DNA of 26,250 nt from an uncultured Eubacteriales bacterium (GTDB lineage Bacteria > Bacillota > Clostridia > TANB77 > CAG-508). The position numbers were made by a program, and so were the translations under genes. The notes below the pieces were generated by a model. The model was not told the origin of the DNA and did no database searches. It saw nothing but the letters and a program-made list of their open reading frames with translations. The stretch spans positions 1 to 26,250 of the forward strand of contig CACXCH010000102.1 of NCBI GenBank assembly GCA_902766085.1, read 5' to 3'. Below are positions 15,476-22,834 of the stretch, in pieces. The number at the start of each line of letters is the position of its first letter. Position 1 is the first letter of the stretch.

Positions 15476-17032
15476 ATGGAAAGTAATGTTGTGTATCTGC
15501 AGACGAGCGATTATGACGTTGCTCCAAGTAGGAATGCCCTGCATTTTAGGGACCAGTTCAACAAGAACAAGACGATTGTTACTGACTTTGGCATTTGGAT
15601 GCCACAAAAGGGTATCGAGGACTTTTGTAGGTCAGTAAACACTTCTATTGCGTGGCTCATTGAGTGTGTTATTGCAATTGTTTTGACGCATAGCCATGAG
15701 GACCATGCGGGAATGTTACCATATATTGTGAGATGTGGCTACAGGGGACCAATTTATATGACGGAACTTTGCAAGAGTAAATGCATCTCCAACTGGCTTG
15801 ATGACATTGGAATCAATGCAAGGTATGGTGACTTTTACTATACAGAAGAAGATATTAAAAAAACCGTGAAATTAATAAGATGTGTTCACGTTGGAGAACG
15901 CATTGAATTATATCACGACTCGAGTGTTACCGTAACCGTAGAAGTGATTGACAATGGGCACTTAAGCGATGCAGTGTCGTATTTTTTCACATTCAAGCGT
16001 TATGGCTGCCAGGATAATAATATTCTCCTAACAGGTGATTTAAAAGAGAAATCTTCTATAAAGAACATTGTTCCAATTCCGCTCTCAATAAGAGAAAAGA
16101 AGATGACGATTCTTTTAGAGTCTACTTATGGAGATACTATCAGGGTAATTAACAACACGTTTGAGAGAGAAATAACACGTACCTACCGTAATGGTGGAAA
16201 TGTTGTCATACCTTGTATCACGAATGATCGCACGGCAGAGGTCATAGACAGATTGTTGAAGATGCAAGATAGAGGGCTTATTCCAAGAAATGCCAAGATA
16301 TATGTTAAAGGCAAACTTGGTAAGAAACACTTCTTTGAATTGATGGGAAGTAATATAGATTTTAAAGAAGACTTCAATGTAAAGTCGACCAATATTGTAT
16401 TCATGGACGGCGATATGTTTGATGTAGTCCCACAAGGGCACTTTATTATGTTGGTTTCTCCAGGAATGGCTCAAGGAGGTGCATCACTTAATGCCATTAC
16501 GCATGAGTGCTCAAATCCTAGGAATTTGGTGATGTTTACATCCTACGTTCCGCCAACGGGAATTGCATCTAAGTTTATCAATGCACGCCAAGGCGAGACT
16601 ATTTATATTGAAAACCATGGCTATTATCAAATAAACGCAACGGTACGGCAATATGAAGGTTTCTCAGGACACAATGACTTAATGGCTAACGAGAGATTCT
16701 TAAAGCAGTTTAAAGACGCTACTGCTGTAATTTGTAACCATGGGTCAAAAAAGGCTATTGAGTCCCAGTGCGATGCGATTGAAACTGAATTAGGATTAAA
16801 AGCTTATCCAGCTTCACCTGATATTGCATTCCGGATTTTGCCAGATGGAGTAAAGCCTATCAGACACGGAGCAATAGTGAATGGAAAGGCTATTAGTGTG
16901 AGGAAGAATTCTCATCCGGACATTAAGAATAACCCAAATGGAAAACAACATCATCACAAGAAAACGTCAAAAAGCCATAAAGGAACTCGTGGAAGAAACT
17001 ACTACAAGAGTTCCAAAAGGGCAAGACGATGA
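15476..17032 (+). CDS. Metallo-beta-lactamase fold beta-CASP nuclease (RNase J/CPSF-like)
   Basis: A 518-residue predicted RNA-processing nuclease. The metal site HSHEDH is at residues 72-77, with further ligands H162 in NGHLSDA and D188 in LTGDL. Beta-CASP features follow: ILLESTYGDT, GGNVVIPCITNDRTAEVIDR, MLVSPGMAQGGAS, FSGHND (H399) and CNHGSKKA (H422). The C-terminal 45 residues are very basic and His/Lys/Arg-rich (HHHKKTSKSHKGTRGRN), suited to binding nucleic acid. It differs from housekeeping RNase J in its short N-terminus and tail, so it may be an accessory paralogue. The ATG at 15476 is the first after an in-frame stop at 15449, with AAGAGG upstream. Codon use (ACG, CGC, GAC, CTT) is clearly richer in G/C than its neighbours, suggesting horizontal acquisition. 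It has its own promoter and terminator. Confidence 0.88.
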   Translation: MESNVVYLQTSDYDVAPSRNALHFRDQFNKNKTIVTDFGIWMPQKGIEDFCRSVNTSIAWLIECVIAIVLTHSHEDHAGMLPYIVRCGYRGPIYMTELCKSKCISNWLDDIGINARYGDFYYTEEDIKKTVKLIRCVHVGERIELYHDSSVTVTVEVIDNGHLSDAVSYFFTFKRYGCQDNNILLTGDLKEKSSIKNIVPIPLSIREKKMTILLESTYGDTIRVINNTFEREITRTYRNGGNVVIPCITNDRTAEVIDRLLKMQDRGLIPRNAKIYVKGKLGKKHFFELMGSNIDFKEDFNVKSTNIVFMDGDMFDVVPQGHFIMLVSPGMAQGGASLNAITHECSNPRNLVMFTSYVPPTGIASKFINARQGETIYIENHGYYQINATVRQYEGFSGHNDLMANERFLKQFKDATAVICNHGSKKAIESQCDAIETELGLKAYPASPDIAFRILPDGVKPIRHGAIVNGKAISVRKNSHPDIKNNPNGKQHHHKKTSKSHKGTRGRNYYKSSKRARR

Positions 17033-17066
17033 AGTACTGAGATAATTTATTCTTTTTTCTCTTTCA

Positions 17067-17100
17067 AAAAGCGGGTCACTTTATTAAGTGGCTCGCTTTT
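17067..17100. terminator. Bidirectional terminator between convergent genes
   Basis: A 15-bp stem (17067-17081 with 17086-17100, two G-T pairs) has a TATT loop. The outer arms are A and T runs, so it can end transcription on both strands: the beta-CASP gene from the left and any read-through of the minus-strand membrane gene from the right. Confidence 0.88.
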
Positions 17101-17117
17101 ATTAATGACTAATACAA

Positions 17118-17165
17118 TTAAAAAAATACAAAAACTGCTCGAAGGTTTTAGCAACAAGCAGTTTT
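17118..17165 (-). terminator. Terminator of the minus-strand membrane protein gene
   Basis: AAAACTGCT (17131-17139) and AGCAGTTTT (17157-17165) pair perfectly. Read on the minus strand the stem is followed by a T-rich run over 17118-17130. It lies 10 bases past the stop codon of the gene at 17176. Confidence 0.85.
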
Positions 17166-17175
17166 CGTATTTCAA

Positions 17176-17670
17176 TTACTTGCCAAAGTATAGTATCCAC
17201 TTTATTTTGGCCAAGTTAATCTTTTCTTCCTTCAAACTCTTTATCTTAGCATTGTTAGCAACATAAATTTCTATTTGTTGCTGCACAAGAGTATCAGACT
17301 TGAGCTCAGGAAAAAGCGTAACCAAAGTAATTGAACTTTCTTCTGTTTTTAGGTCAGACAATGTATCATGCTCATGTTTCAAATATTCCTCAACAATTTT
17401 ATCAATGTCTTGTTCTATATTCGAATTTTCCTCCTGGTACATTTCGATTTTGCTATCGATTATACTTTCTGTTGCTACCTTGGTTGATAGACAACAGATT
17501 ACGATAACTAAGACTATCGACAAAATTCCAGATGCCCAAGACATAAATGTAAAGAAATCATGTGTATCACAATCCCAACGACCACCATCCCAATGCCTTT
17601 GATATTTTACCCGTAACACCAAAAACAAGACAAAAGCAACAAGGACTACACCTAAAATCAAAAGCAACAT
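17176..17670 (-). CDS. Membrane protein of unknown function (164 aa)
   Basis: I do not recognise a family. The protein begins with a hydrophobic segment (residues 2-20, LLLILGVVLVAFVLFLVL), then a short polar stretch with HWDGGRWDCDTHD, then a second membrane segment (about 44-64, WASGILSIVLVIVICCLS). The remaining 100 residues are polar, Glu/Lys-rich and probably helical or coiled coil, with IDSKIEMYQEENSNIEQDID and IKSLKEEKINLAKIKW. The start is supported by AAGGAG about 8 bases upstream, and a TTGAAA/TATAAT promoter lies about 105 bases before it. It is a single-gene unit converging on the beta-CASP nuclease, and like that gene it is less AT-biased than the core genes around it. A phage- or element-derived origin is possible but not shown. 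Confidence 0.8.
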   Translation of the reverse strand: MLLLILGVVLVAFVLFLVLRVKYQRHWDGGRWDCDTHDFFTFMSWASGILSIVLVIVICCLSTKVATESIIDSKIEMYQEENSNIEQDIDKIVEEYLKHEHDTLSDLKTEESSITLVTLFPELKSDTLVQQQIEIYVANNAKIKSLKEEKINLAKIKWILYFGK

Positions 17671-17774
17671 ACAGACGTCTCCTTAAAATAATAATTTTAC
17701 AATAGTTGCCGTATATAAACCTGTGATAAAAACAGGAGTAAAAAAATAAGTCTAGAATATACTAGAATATCATA

Positions 17775-17803
17775 ATTATACAATATTTACATAATTCTTT
17801 CAA
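17775..17803 (-). promoter_or_regulatory. Sigma-A promoter of the minus-strand membrane gene
   Basis: On the minus strand TTGAAA (17803-17798) and TATAAT (17780-17775, perfect) have a 17-base spacer. Transcription would start near 17768, leaving a leader of about 98 bases that includes a small CCTGT/ACAGG hairpin. Confidence 0.78.
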
Positions 17804-17891
17804 TATAAAGAGCTATTTTTTATGAATATTATAATTCATTTGTGATAATGTCTTAAGTAATCATTTAAAAACTTGTTTCCAAATAAAAACG

Positions 17892-17919
17892 TATGCTACT
17901 GATTAAAATCAGTAGCATA
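17892..17919 (-). terminator. Second terminator downstream of tRNA-Gly
   Basis: TATGCTACTGAT (17892-17903) and ATCAGTAGCATA (17908-17919) form a perfect 12-bp stem with a TAAA loop. On the minus strand it is followed by CGTTTTTATTT. It backs up the terminator at 17928. Confidence 0.85.
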
Positions 17920-17927
17920 ACAAAAAA

Positions 17928-17951
17928 ATACCATTCATTTCTGAATGATAT
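17928..17951 (-). terminator. First terminator downstream of tRNA-Gly
   Basis: Read on the minus strand, ATATCATTCA and TGAATGGTAT form a 10-bp stem (one G-T pair) closed by a GAAA tetraloop, followed by seven T residues (17928-17922). It lies about 35 bases past the tRNA 3' end. Confidence 0.8.
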
Positions 17952-17985
17952 TTTATAATCTGTTTTGTTCGACCAGATAAATTAT

Positions 17986-18059
17986 TGGAGCAGGTAACGG
18001 GAATCGGACCCGTATTTTCAGCTTGGAAGGCTGACATTCTACCATTGAACTACACCTGC
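17986..18059 (-). tRNA. tRNA-Gly (anticodon UCC)
   Basis: The minus strand folds as a full cloverleaf of 74 bases including an encoded CCA. The acceptor stem is GCAGGTG with TACCTGC, the D arm contains AGTTCAATGGTAGA, the anticodon stem is TCAGC/GCTGA around the loop CTTCCAA (anticodon TCC, 18025-18027 on the plus strand), and the T arm is CGGGTCCGATTCCCG. The discriminator base is U, normal for bacterial tRNA-Gly. The gene has its own promoter and two terminators, so it is a single-tRNA unit. Confidence 0.98.
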
Positions 18060-18079
18060 ATTTCCTGATGACAAATATT

Positions 18080-18108
18080 ATTCTACAATATAAATTTATT
18101 TTTGTCAA
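18080..18108 (-). promoter_or_regulatory. Promoter of tRNA-Gly
   Basis: On the minus strand TTGACA (18108-18103, perfect) and TAGAAT (18085-18080) are separated by 17 bases. The expected start near 18073 gives a short leader of about 14 bases before the tRNA. Confidence 0.85.
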
Positions 18109-18126
18109 TAAAAATCTTAAAAAATA

Positions 18127-18155
18127 TTGCAAAATTTTCAGTAATGATATAAAAT
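18127..18155 (+). promoter_or_regulatory. Promoter of eno, divergent from tRNA-Gly
   Basis: TTGCAA (18127-18132) and TAAAAT (18150-18155) have a 17-base spacer. The two -35 boxes of the divergent promoters are only 18 bases apart, so the units may compete for polymerase. Confidence 0.7.
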
Positions 18156-18197
18156 ACTTATGCATTAAAATTTTTAATTTATTTTAAGGAGGATATT

Positions 18198-19511
18198 ATG
18201 AGAGAAAAATTAGAGATTGAAGAAATCAATGCTTTAGAAGTCTTAGACTCAAGAGGAAATCCAACTGTTCAAGTTGAGGTTAGAGTTGAAGGAGGATTTA
18301 CAGGTCTTGCACTTGTTCCATCAGGAGCATCAACAGGTGCTTTTGAAGCAGTTGAACTAAGAGATAATGATAAAAATAGATACAATGGAAAAGGCGTTTT
18401 AAACGCAGTAAAAAATGTTAACGAAATAATTGCACCAGCAATGGTTGGAGAGGATGCCCTAAATCAACCAGCGATTGATAAAAAATTAATTGAGCTTGAT
18501 GGTACACCTAATAAGGGAAAATTAGGAGCAAATGCAATGCTTGGAGTTTCACTTGCTGTTGCTAAAGCTGCTGCAAATTATTTAGGACTAGAACTTTATC
18601 AATACATAGGTGGAGTTAATGGAAAAACATTACCAGTTCCAATGATGAACGTATTAAATGGTGGTAAACACGCAGATAACACTGTTTCATCACAAGAGTT
18701 TATGATTATGCCAGTAGGAGCACCATCATTTACAGAAGCTTTAAGATGGTGTGCTGAAACATATCATGCTTTAAAATCAATTCTTAAGGAAAGAGGACTT
18801 TCTACAGCAGTTGGAGACGAAGGTGGATTTGCACCAAATCTTGCAAACGATGAAGAAGCATTACAATTACTAGTTGAAGCTATAAAGAAAGCTGGATACA
18901 AACCAGGAGAAGATATTGCCCTTGCAACTGATATTGCATCAACAGAAATGTATGATGAAGCTAAGAAAATTGGAGAAGATGGAAAATACTATTTCTGGAA
19001 AACAAAGGAATTAAAAACAGCTGAAGAAATGATTGACTGGATTCAAATGTTAACAGAAAAATATCCTCTAATTTCTGTTGAAGACGGACTAGCTGAGGAA
19101 GATTGGGAAAACTGGAAAAAACTTACTGAAAGATTAGGAAACAAAATTCAATTAGTAGGTGATGATTTATTTGTAACAAATACAACAAGACTTCAAAAAG
19201 GACTTGACAATGGAGTTGCAAATTCAATTTTAATCAAACTAAATCAAATTGGAACATTAACAGAAACATTAGATGCAATTGATTTAGCTAGAAAAAATGG
19301 ATACACTGCAGTTGTATCACATAGATCAGGAGAAACAGAGGACACAACACTTGCAGATGTTGTTGTTGCAACAAATGCTGGACAAATCAAAACAGGTGCT
19401 CCTTGCAGAACTGATAGAGTTGCAAAATATAACAGACTATTAAATATTGAAAATCAATTAAAGGGAACAGCTAAATACCTAGGCAAAAAGGCTTTTAACC
19501 AAAACATATAA
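18198..19511 (+). CDS. eno: Enolase
   Basis: Enolase converts 2-phosphoglycerate to phosphoenolpyruvate in glycolysis and is often part of the RNA degradosome-like complex in Firmicutes. The protein has 437 residues, full length. Diagnostic blocks are VLDSRGNPTVQVEV, PSGASTGAFEAVELRD, GVSLAVAKAAA, NVLNGGKHADN, VGDEGGFAPNL, VEDGLAEEDWENW, LVGDDLFVTN, KLNQIGTLTET and the signature SHRSGETEDTTLADVV with KTGAPCRTDRVAKYN. A perfect AAGGAGG lies 5 bases before the ATG. The gene stands alone with its own promoter and terminator; the usual glycolytic neighbours (gap, pgk, tpi, gpmI) are not present. Codon choice is strongly biased, as in highly expressed genes. Confidence 0.99.
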   Translation: MREKLEIEEINALEVLDSRGNPTVQVEVRVEGGFTGLALVPSGASTGAFEAVELRDNDKNRYNGKGVLNAVKNVNEIIAPAMVGEDALNQPAIDKKLIELDGTPNKGKLGANAMLGVSLAVAKAAANYLGLELYQYIGGVNGKTLPVPMMNVLNGGKHADNTVSSQEFMIMPVGAPSFTEALRWCAETYHALKSILKERGLSTAVGDEGGFAPNLANDEEALQLLVEAIKKAGYKPGEDIALATDIASTEMYDEAKKIGEDGKYYFWKTKELKTAEEMIDWIQMLTEKYPLISVEDGLAEEDWENWKKLTERLGNKIQLVGDDLFVTNTTRLQKGLDNGVANSILIKLNQIGTLTETLDAIDLARKNGYTAVVSHRSGETEDTTLADVVVATNAGQIKTGAPCRTDRVAKYNRLLNIENQLKGTAKYLGKKAFNQNI

Positions 19512-19517
19512 TTTACT

Positions 19518-19552
19518 AAAACCCGATGTAACATTTGTTATATCGGGTTTTT
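19518..19552 (+). terminator. Terminator after eno
   Basis: AAAACCCGAT (19518-19527) pairs with ATCGGGTTTT (19542-19551), and GTAAC-type pairing extends the stem inward. The T run follows inside the 3' arm. It begins 7 bases after the eno stop. Confidence 0.92.
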
Positions 19553-19663
19553 GCTATATAGAAAATCACAGCAAAGAAGAATTAATTGGAGAATTTATTG
19601 TTACAGGTTAATGGCTTATTAATTTAAAATGCAATAAAACATAATATTTAATGGCTCGTAGAC

Positions 19664-19692
19664 TTGCTGAAATGTTTCTAAAATATTATAAT
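19664..19692 (+). promoter_or_regulatory. Putative promoter of rnhA
   Basis: TTGCTG (19664-19669) and TATAAT (19687-19692, perfect) have a 17-base spacer and lie 32 bases before the rnhA start. The -35 match is moderate. The preceding 110 bases after the eno terminator show nothing else. Confidence 0.62.
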
Positions 19693-19724
19693 ATATATTA
19701 AAAAAAGAGGAGCATATAATTATA

Positions 19725-20174
19725 ATGGATAAAGTAACAATTTATACTGATGGAGCCTGCTCAGGAAACCCTGGACCAGGCGGATGGGCTGCAGTTTTAA
19801 TTTATAAAGATGTAAAAAAAGAGATATCTGGAGGAAAGAAAGAAACAACAAATAATGAAATGGAAATTACAGCTGTACTTGAGGCATTGAAAATACTAAA
19901 GAAACCTTGTGAAGTTATGATTTTCAGTGATAGTGCGTATGTTGTTAATACCTTTAATAAAGGTTGGATTTATAAGTGGATTAAGAACGACTGGCTAAGG
20001 ACAAATATCAAAACTAAAGAAAAGGAACCAGTGAAAAATAAAGAACTATGGGAAGAATTATATTCACTATATAAAAAACACAAAGTAACATTTAACAAAG
20101 TAAAAGGGCATTCTGATGTTGAACTAAACAATAGATGTGATGAACTAGCAAGAGCAGAAATAAAAAAATTGTAA
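19725..20174 (+). CDS. rnhA: Ribonuclease HI
   Basis: RNase HI cuts the RNA strand of RNA-DNA hybrids, removing primers and R-loops. The 149-residue length matches the Escherichia coli-type enzyme. The start VTIYTDGACSGNPGPGGWA holds catalytic D9, NNEMEITAVLEAL holds E47, MIFSDSAYVVN holds D70 and RCDELARAEI holds D140, so the DEDD set is complete. GHSDVELN carries the conserved active-site His (H130), and the basic handle region GWIYKWIKNDWLRTN is present. AGAGGAG precedes the ATG. tmcAL follows after 110 bases and may share the transcript. Confidence 0.97.
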   Translation: MDKVTIYTDGACSGNPGPGGWAAVLIYKDVKKEISGGKKETTNNEMEITAVLEALKILKKPCEVMIFSDSAYVVNTFNKGWIYKWIKNDWLRTNIKTKEKEPVKNKELWEELYSLYKKHKVTFNKVKGHSDVELNNRCDELARAEIKKL

Positions 20175-20284
20175 TAAAGAATGCTAAAAGATATGAATTA
20201 GCAATTATAAAAAGCACAAAAATTAATAATATTATAGAAAAACTCCAAAATTTTACAATGAATTGAGAAAGGAACGAAATTATT

Positions 20285-21502
20285 ATGAACGTTTTGGCAA
20301 TTATTGCTGAATATAATCCAATGCACAATGGACACGTTTTTCAAATAAACGAGGCTAGAAAAAAAGCAAATGCTGACTTTGTAATTACGTGTATGGGTGG
20401 GAATTTTACTCAAAGAGGGAATACATCAATAGTGAACAAATTTGAAAAAACTAAAATGGCTCTTGTGAATGGTTCTGATATGGTAATTGAGCTTCCAACA
20501 ATTTATAGTGTATCAAGTAGTGAAAACTTTGCTTATGGAGCAATACAAATTCTAAATGAACTAAAATTTGTAAGTCATATTTCATTTGGAATTGAAGAAG
20601 AAAACATTGAAAAATTGAAAAAGATAGCATCAATAATTGCAAAAGAACCTAGGGAATATACAAAAATTTTGAAAAGTGAGCTTGATTTAGGATTATCTTA
20701 TCCAACTGCTAGAGCAAAGGCAATAGTAAAATACCTCAATGATGATAGCTATGAACAAATATTACAAGGTTCGAACAATATTTTAGCAATAGAATATCTA
20801 AAACAAATGCAAATACAAAAATCTAAATTTATTCCAATTGGAATTACAAGAAATAAGGTTAATTATAATAGTCAAAATATAATTGAAAACTATGCTAGTA
20901 GCTCAGCAATAAGAAACTTGATTTATAACAATCAATTAAATAAAGTAAAAAATGTAATGCCAAAATCCGCTTATGATATTTTAACTAGAAACATACAAAA
21001 TGGCACTTACAATATTGACTTAAGCAATTATTCAAAAATAATTATTTATAAATTAAGAACTATGAAAATTAAAGAAATAGAATCTTTGCCTGATGTAAAC
21101 GAGGGATTGGAAAATTTAATAAAGGACTCAGCCAATAAAACAAATAATATAGGTGAACTAATAAATCTAATAAAATCTAAAAGATACACTCAAACCAGAA
21201 TACAAAGAATATTACTTTATACTTTGCTTGACATTACTAAAAAAGACATAATTAATGGAAGGAAAGTATCACCTTATATTAGAGTTTTAGGATGCAGTAA
21301 AAAAGGAAAAGAACTCTTAACTAAAATCCCAAGCAATAAGTTAATTACATCTCTAAAAAAGTATGAACAAAGTATCTCAAATAATAATTTAGAAAGAATG
21401 CTAGAAATTGACAAAAATGCAACCAATATTTATACAATCCCATATAATTCAAATTCTGTAGCAAACCTTGATTATACAATGCCACTAATCGTAATAGACT
21501 AA
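20285..21502 (+). CDS. tmcAL: tRNA(Met) cytidine acetate ligase (YlbM/TmcAL family)
   Basis: TmcAL forms N4-acetylcytidine at the wobble base of elongator tRNA-Met, using ATP and acetate. The protein is 405 residues, as expected. It opens with the nucleotidyltransferase-type motif IIAEYNPMHNGHVFQINEAR (HNGH at 14-17), then ITCMGGNFTQRGNTSIVNKF, MALVNGSDMVIELPTIYSVS and SSENFAYGAIQIL. The ATP-site segments LGLSYPTARAKA and SSSAIRNLI follow. AAAGGAAC lies before the ATG at 20285. The C-terminal half is Asn/Lys-rich but collinear with the family. The gap to rnhA is AT rich with no clear promoter. Confidence 0.95.
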   Translation: MNVLAIIAEYNPMHNGHVFQINEARKKANADFVITCMGGNFTQRGNTSIVNKFEKTKMALVNGSDMVIELPTIYSVSSSENFAYGAIQILNELKFVSHISFGIEEENIEKLKKIASIIAKEPREYTKILKSELDLGLSYPTARAKAIVKYLNDDSYEQILQGSNNILAIEYLKQMQIQKSKFIPIGITRNKVNYNSQNIIENYASSSAIRNLIYNNQLNKVKNVMPKSAYDILTRNIQNGTYNIDLSNYSKIIIYKLRTMKIKEIESLPDVNEGLENLIKDSANKTNNIGELINLIKSKRYTQTRIQRILLYTLLDITKKDIINGRKVSPYIRVLGCSKKGKELLTKIPSNKLITSLKKYEQSISNNNLERMLEIDKNATNIYTIPYNSNSVANLDYTMPLIVID

Positions 21503-21657
21503 AAAAGAAAGCCCAGTGTAATTTTATGCAAGTACAATTCAGCCACATCTCAATAACCTTGCTTATTTATTATATAGTTTGAGCACCTGTAAATTTATGC
21601 GTTTCGAAGCAATATATTACAAAAAATTTACATTAATATTAAATTTTGATTAAACAG

Positions 21658-21687
21658 TTGAAAGTTGACAATAATATGAATTATAAT
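21658..21687 (+). promoter_or_regulatory. Sigma-A promoter before the HD-like gene
   Basis: TTGAAA (21658-21663) and TATAAT (21682-21687, perfect) have an 18-base spacer, 30 bases before the TTG start. A second TTGACA at 21665 is too close to this -10 box to be used with it. Confidence 0.68.
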
Positions 21688-21717
21688 TCAATGTAGATAT
21701 TTTAGGAGGAAGGAAAA

Positions 21718-22278
21718 TTGGGAGAGGAAACATTCGCCGATTACTTTTTAGGAGAGAAAGACTGGGGAAAAAAGCTTGAAATTATGTATTATCTAAAAAA
21801 ACGTACTGGAATTTATTATGACAATACAGTTATATTTAAAACCTTGCTAACTAAGCTATTTTTAAGCTATTTGAATCTTTATTGCCCAGATGTTAATGTT
21901 GACGAAAATATTGTTATATCTGCAAGACTTTTATGTGACTGTAAAAAAATAGAAAACTCAACTGATTTGGAAAAAATAAGGAGCTATGAAAAAAGAGGAG
22001 CAGAGTATTTATCTACGCTTGGATTTGACGATAATTTCTGCAGAATTTGTGAAGGAGTTAATAGATATACAATTAAAGATAACAGACCAATTGAAAGTGA
22101 CATATTAGAATTAACAGACCAATTTGGAGGAATGATATTAAATAGACCTGATAGAATTGGTTTTAGTTTTGATGATGCACTAGTTTTATTACAATACAGA
22201 AATTTAAAAGATAAAGATAATAAATTAATTGAACAATTTATTGAGTTTATAAATAAAATGAATAAAATAGAAGTTTGA
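21718..22278 (+). CDS. Degenerate HD-GYP-like protein, probably not catalytic
   Basis: A 186-residue protein with a TTG start behind a strong AGGAGGAAGG site. The pattern and spacing follow an HD-GYP helical domain. ISARLLCDCKKIENS (about 68-81) stands where ALLHDIGKI is expected, YEKRGAEYLSTLGF (90-103) where HPxxGAEIL is expected, ICEGVNRYT (110-118) where the HHE segment is expected, and ILELTDQFGGMILNRPDRIG (129-148) where ILAVADVFDALTxxRPYR is expected; FSFDDALVLL then matches LSxEEALxxL. The metal ligands are mostly lost: the first His is Cys73, the second His is Tyr90 and the His pair is Val-Asn. It would therefore be a pseudo-enzyme, perhaps a binding protein. The family link is my pattern match, not a search result. 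Confidence 0.65.
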   Translation: MGEETFADYFLGEKDWGKKLEIMYYLKKRTGIYYDNTVIFKTLLTKLFLSYLNLYCPDVNVDENIVISARLLCDCKKIENSTDLEKIRSYEKRGAEYLSTLGFDDNFCRICEGVNRYTIKDNRPIESDILELTDQFGGMILNRPDRIGFSFDDALVLLQYRNLKDKDNKLIEQFIEFINKMNKIEV

Positions 22279-22320
22279 AATAATTTCACAAAATAATAAA
22301 AATTTAAAAGGAGATCAAAT

Positions 22321-22783
22321 ATGGCTACTGCAGCAGAAAGAATTGAAGAATATAGAGATTGGTTACCTACAAAGATAACATCTGGAAACGCTACAAATAT
22401 AGTGAATGTAACCATAGAAACTTTCGATTCAATAAAGGGAGCTTTGATTAACGAAAGAGATAATGCTTCTAAAATTGAAGAGAAAACTGGAGAAGGAAAC
22501 AATAAAGCAACTACAAGGGATCTTGCAAGAGAGCTTAAGAAAGATGTATCAGGACGGACAAGCGCAGGAAAGTGTTACTTATGAATATGAAGAAGCTGCA
22601 AATGAGATTTTTGGAATGAGTAATACTAACATTTCTGGGCCAGTTATTTACCAACAGGGGTTTGTTAACTATGGAAAAACAAATATTAACGAGCAAAATA
22701 CTGATTATATGCAAAAAAACATCAATGAAAATGCTGAATATAACGGACAACAAAAAAGAAACGACAATGATATGGAAAGATAA
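22321..22783 (+). pseudogene. Unknown protein gene broken by one frameshift
   Basis: The gene starts at ATG 22321 behind AAGGAGATC and reads MATAAERIEEYRDWLPTKIT onward for 74 residues to LARELKK. It then runs out of frame and stops at 22584. In the next frame the same polar, helical style continues from about 22544 as MYQDGQAQESVTYEYEEAAN to a stop at 22781-22783. Skipping one base near 22543 (AAGAAAG) would join the two parts into about 153 residues. The C-terminal part is Asn/Gln-rich (NINEQNTDYMQKNINENAEY). I do not recognise a family. A sequencing error, a true mutation or a +1 frameshift site are all possible. It lies 42 bases after the HD-like gene and is probably in the same transcript. 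Confidence 0.7.
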
Positions 22784-22803
22784 AAAAAGAAACACAGATG
22801 ATA
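22752..22803 (+). repeat. Weak 31-bp echo at the end of the unknown gene
   Basis: AAAAAAGAAAC-GACAATGATA (22752-22772) recurs as AAAAAAGAAACACAGATGATA (22783-22803). The second copy starts at the last base of the stop codon and would encode KRNTDDK and a stop in another frame, like the KRNDND of the gene. Similarity is modest and A-rich. Confidence 0.4.
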
Positions 22804-22805
22804 AA

Positions 22806-22828
22806 TAATAAGAAAAATTTTCTTATTA
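22806..22828 (+). terminator. AT-only palindrome after the unknown gene
   Basis: TAATAAGAAAA (22806-22816) and TTTTCTTATTA (22818-22828) are perfect inverted copies around one base. With so short a centre the hairpin would open a few inner pairs. It may assist the stronger hairpin 6 bases downstream. Confidence 0.45.
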
Positions 22829-22834
22829 AAAAAT

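Noticed and set aside
15408..15638. A TTG-started frame overlapping the start of the beta-CASP gene
   Set aside because: Most of it is the nuclease gene read in another frame, and its first codons match nothing known.
17300..17602. A 100-codon plus-strand frame
   Set aside because: It is antisense to the membrane protein gene, which has a promoter, ribosome site and terminator on the minus strand.
17986..18059. tRNA-Gly as an integration site for the 15.2-17.7 kb genes
   Set aside because: I could not find a repeat of the tRNA 3' end on the far side of the two genes, and there is no integrase beside them.
20141..20246. Possible 53-bp echo of the rnhA 3' end (TGAACTAGCAA and TGAATTAGCAA)
   Set aside because: Only about 11 bases match well; the rest is A-rich and could be chance.
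21665..21687. TTGACA at 21665 paired with TATAAT at 21682
   Set aside because: The spacer would be only 11 bases; TTGAAA at 21658 with an 18-base spacer fits better.
21984..22502. A 172-codon open frame on the minus strand
   Set aside because: It spans the end of the HD-like gene, a ribosome site and the next gene start on the plus strand; its composition is that of a reverse-strand shadow.
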